Of a stretch of DNA of 64,000 bases, positions 62,399-64,000 are shown piece after piece; the first letter of the stretch is position 1, and each line of letters begins with the position of its first letter. The stretch is from Galbula dea (taxonomy: Eukaryota > Chordata > Aves > Piciformes > Galbulidae): assembly GCA_013399015.1 (NCBI GenBank), contig VWZX01009189.1, positions 372,001 to 436,000 of the forward strand, read 5' to 3'. The position numbers and the translations under genes were made by a program. The notes beneath the pieces are model-generated. The model saw only the letters and a list, made by a program, of their open reading frames with translations, had not been told where the DNA came from and did not search any database.

Positions 62399-64000
62399 GC
62401 AGCATATGCTCTAGCAGAACATTTTGTAGTGGTTAAAGAGAGAGAAAAGATCAAAGATCACGTACCAGCACTGTCTGTTTCCTGAGGATGATGTTTTTCT
62501 ACTCAGTACACTGCAGATCTGAAGCATCCCAAGCACTAAACTTCCAGAGGAGGCTATAGAGAACTGCTTCATTTGCTTGTAAAAGGGAGTATCTGATCCA
62601 TAGGACAGCACAGAGCTTAAAGAGGCAATTTCAATTTTTTATGAGATTATTAAAGACTATGAAAGATACATCAGTCTTCTTCTACAAGAATGACTGCAAC
62701 CATCAGGTTTTAAAATTGATTTGGTTTTTTCTTAAGTCCCATAGCATGTTAAATATAACTGGTTGGATTGCCCAGTCTCAAGTGAGCACAACAGACTGAA
62801 AGGGTGCTGTGGGAAACAGTTTTCTGACCACTGTGTAGTCTCATTCACAAAATATAGCATTTTAGAGACAACACTGAGCCAGCCATCAGATGGAGTGCAA
62901 TAGATATCAAAAATAACTGGGTTTCACTTTCTGCTTGATCTTCCTTAACTGCCCAATAAAGCCTGCATGAAAGCTGCCAGGATGCAGGCAGTGTTTACAC
63001 TGGCAAGTTTACACACGGATTCCGATATTGTTTCTCACTTCATAGCTCCACAGCAATCCAGTCAGAATCCTCTCATCACTATTTCAAACTTCCTTTATTT
63101 TAAAAAGAAGTGAAGTGTTTCAGATTCTTTTTATTTATTGGCATTTAAGCTCTAATTCAATGCATTAAGACAATCATGCAACCATGATGAAATTCAGCAG
63201 AAAATTAAATACAAACAACCACACAAGGTTAACTTCCATAACCAAGCTATAACACCCTTCAATACAAAAACTCAAGACAATCACTTTAAGATCTTTCTTA
63301 ATGAATACTAGAAGTGTATTAAGCATTTTTGAGACTAATTCATAGCTACATAGAAGGTAGATTTTATAGGTATTTATTAATCTGTAGTTAACACACTATC
63401 ACCTTAATTTATCTCATTAGTTAGCTATCATTAACTTTCTGACAATATTATAGCAGAAGAAATTTAGTCACCTGCTGTCTTAAATTTTTATCTAAATACT
63501 GTGATTTCTGTTCCTAAGGAGGTATGTTCAGCTGAGGAATATTTCAGTTTAACAGTATGGAGGAAGCCAGGTTGGTAGGCACTGCAGTGAGCTGCCCACC
63601 CCTGAGTACAATGCCATACAGGAAAAGTCTAGATTATTTATATATGCTTCACAATACTGTGAGGAATATACTGACTTGTGAGAATGAAACAGTTACACAT
63701 GAATTCTCTGAAATGTCTCTTTTTAATCTTAGTCATAATGGTACCCTCTGAAGTGACTTATAAAAACTATATGACATTTTATTCATCACTGGCAATGCCA
63801 CTCCAATCCAGCAGGCAAACCACCCACTCAACCAAAATCTCACATAGAAAACACTCACACAACACAATGTATATTGTTTTTTTCATAGCTTCCTGTCTCA
63901 GAATAAGACTTGCTAGCATGTAGTCTACCAAAATCAGAAGTTTTCATACCTTTCTCTATTAATCCTGAATTTGTATCAAATACTGTTTTTTAAACCACAA

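Larger units (their letters stand above)
2317..64000 (-). other. SDK1 intron 1 (part, about 61.7 kb)
   Basis: No exon of SDK1 or of any other recognisable gene is seen between the Ig1 exon and the right edge, so this is read as part of one very long intron. Long first introns are normal for the Sidekick genes. Open frames here are short, lack conserved motifs, and several fall in CR1 or low-complexity DNA. Identified repeats are listed separately and cover only a few kilobases, in keeping with the low repeat content of bird genomes. The signal-peptide exon and promoter should lie further right. Confidence 0.8.

Noticed and set aside
1..64000. CRISPR arrays, bacterial operons, tRNA, rRNA and common small nuclear RNA genes
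   Set aside because: No spaced identical repeats, no dense coding and none of the characteristic conserved boxes were seen; the DNA is plainly vertebrate intron.

Overview
The window is vertebrate nuclear DNA, almost certainly from a bird. It is AT-rich and gene-poor. Its recognisable repeats are the avian set: 3'-end CR1 LINE fragments, two solo endogenous-retrovirus LTRs, one of which matches a very common avian type, and one old MIR-like SINE. The species cannot be told from the sequence.

Only one protein-coding exon is supported, on the minus strand at 2160-2316. It encodes most of the first immunoglobulin domain of a Sidekick adhesion protein, best matched by SDK1. It has clean splice sites and matches the second coding exon, just after the signal-peptide exon. 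The gene runs right to left: 2317-64000 is part of intron 1, and 1-2159 is the start of the next intron. The first exon lies beyond the right edge and the third beyond the left edge.

Layout: 1-2159 downstream intron; 2160-2316 exon; 3540-3780 a GC-richer patch with E-box and GATA-type words; 11.9 kb a G/T-rich tract with telomere-like units; 22.4 kb a C/A-rich tract; 24.29-24.67 kb a young-looking solo LTR with a 5-bp target duplication and a TATA box pointing along SDK1; 28.3 kb a MIR-like SINE; 33.7-34.5 kb a cluster of three CR1 pieces in alternating orientation; 41.05 kb another CR1 3' end; 45.1 kb a G/T tract; 49.5-50.0 kb an old decayed LTR; 51.7 kb a C/A tract; 52.5 and 54.0 kb small CR1 remnants; 55.0 kb a five-run G-quadruplex motif. 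The rest is unique-looking AT-rich intron with no supportable gene. The many short open frames have no recognisable family, and most are chance frames.

I found no operon, CRISPR array, RNA gene or previously undescribed system. The most interesting points are the TATA-bearing solo LTR in the sense orientation inside SDK1 intron 1, the inverted CR1 cluster with an internal flipped segment, and the template-strand G-quadruplex motif.
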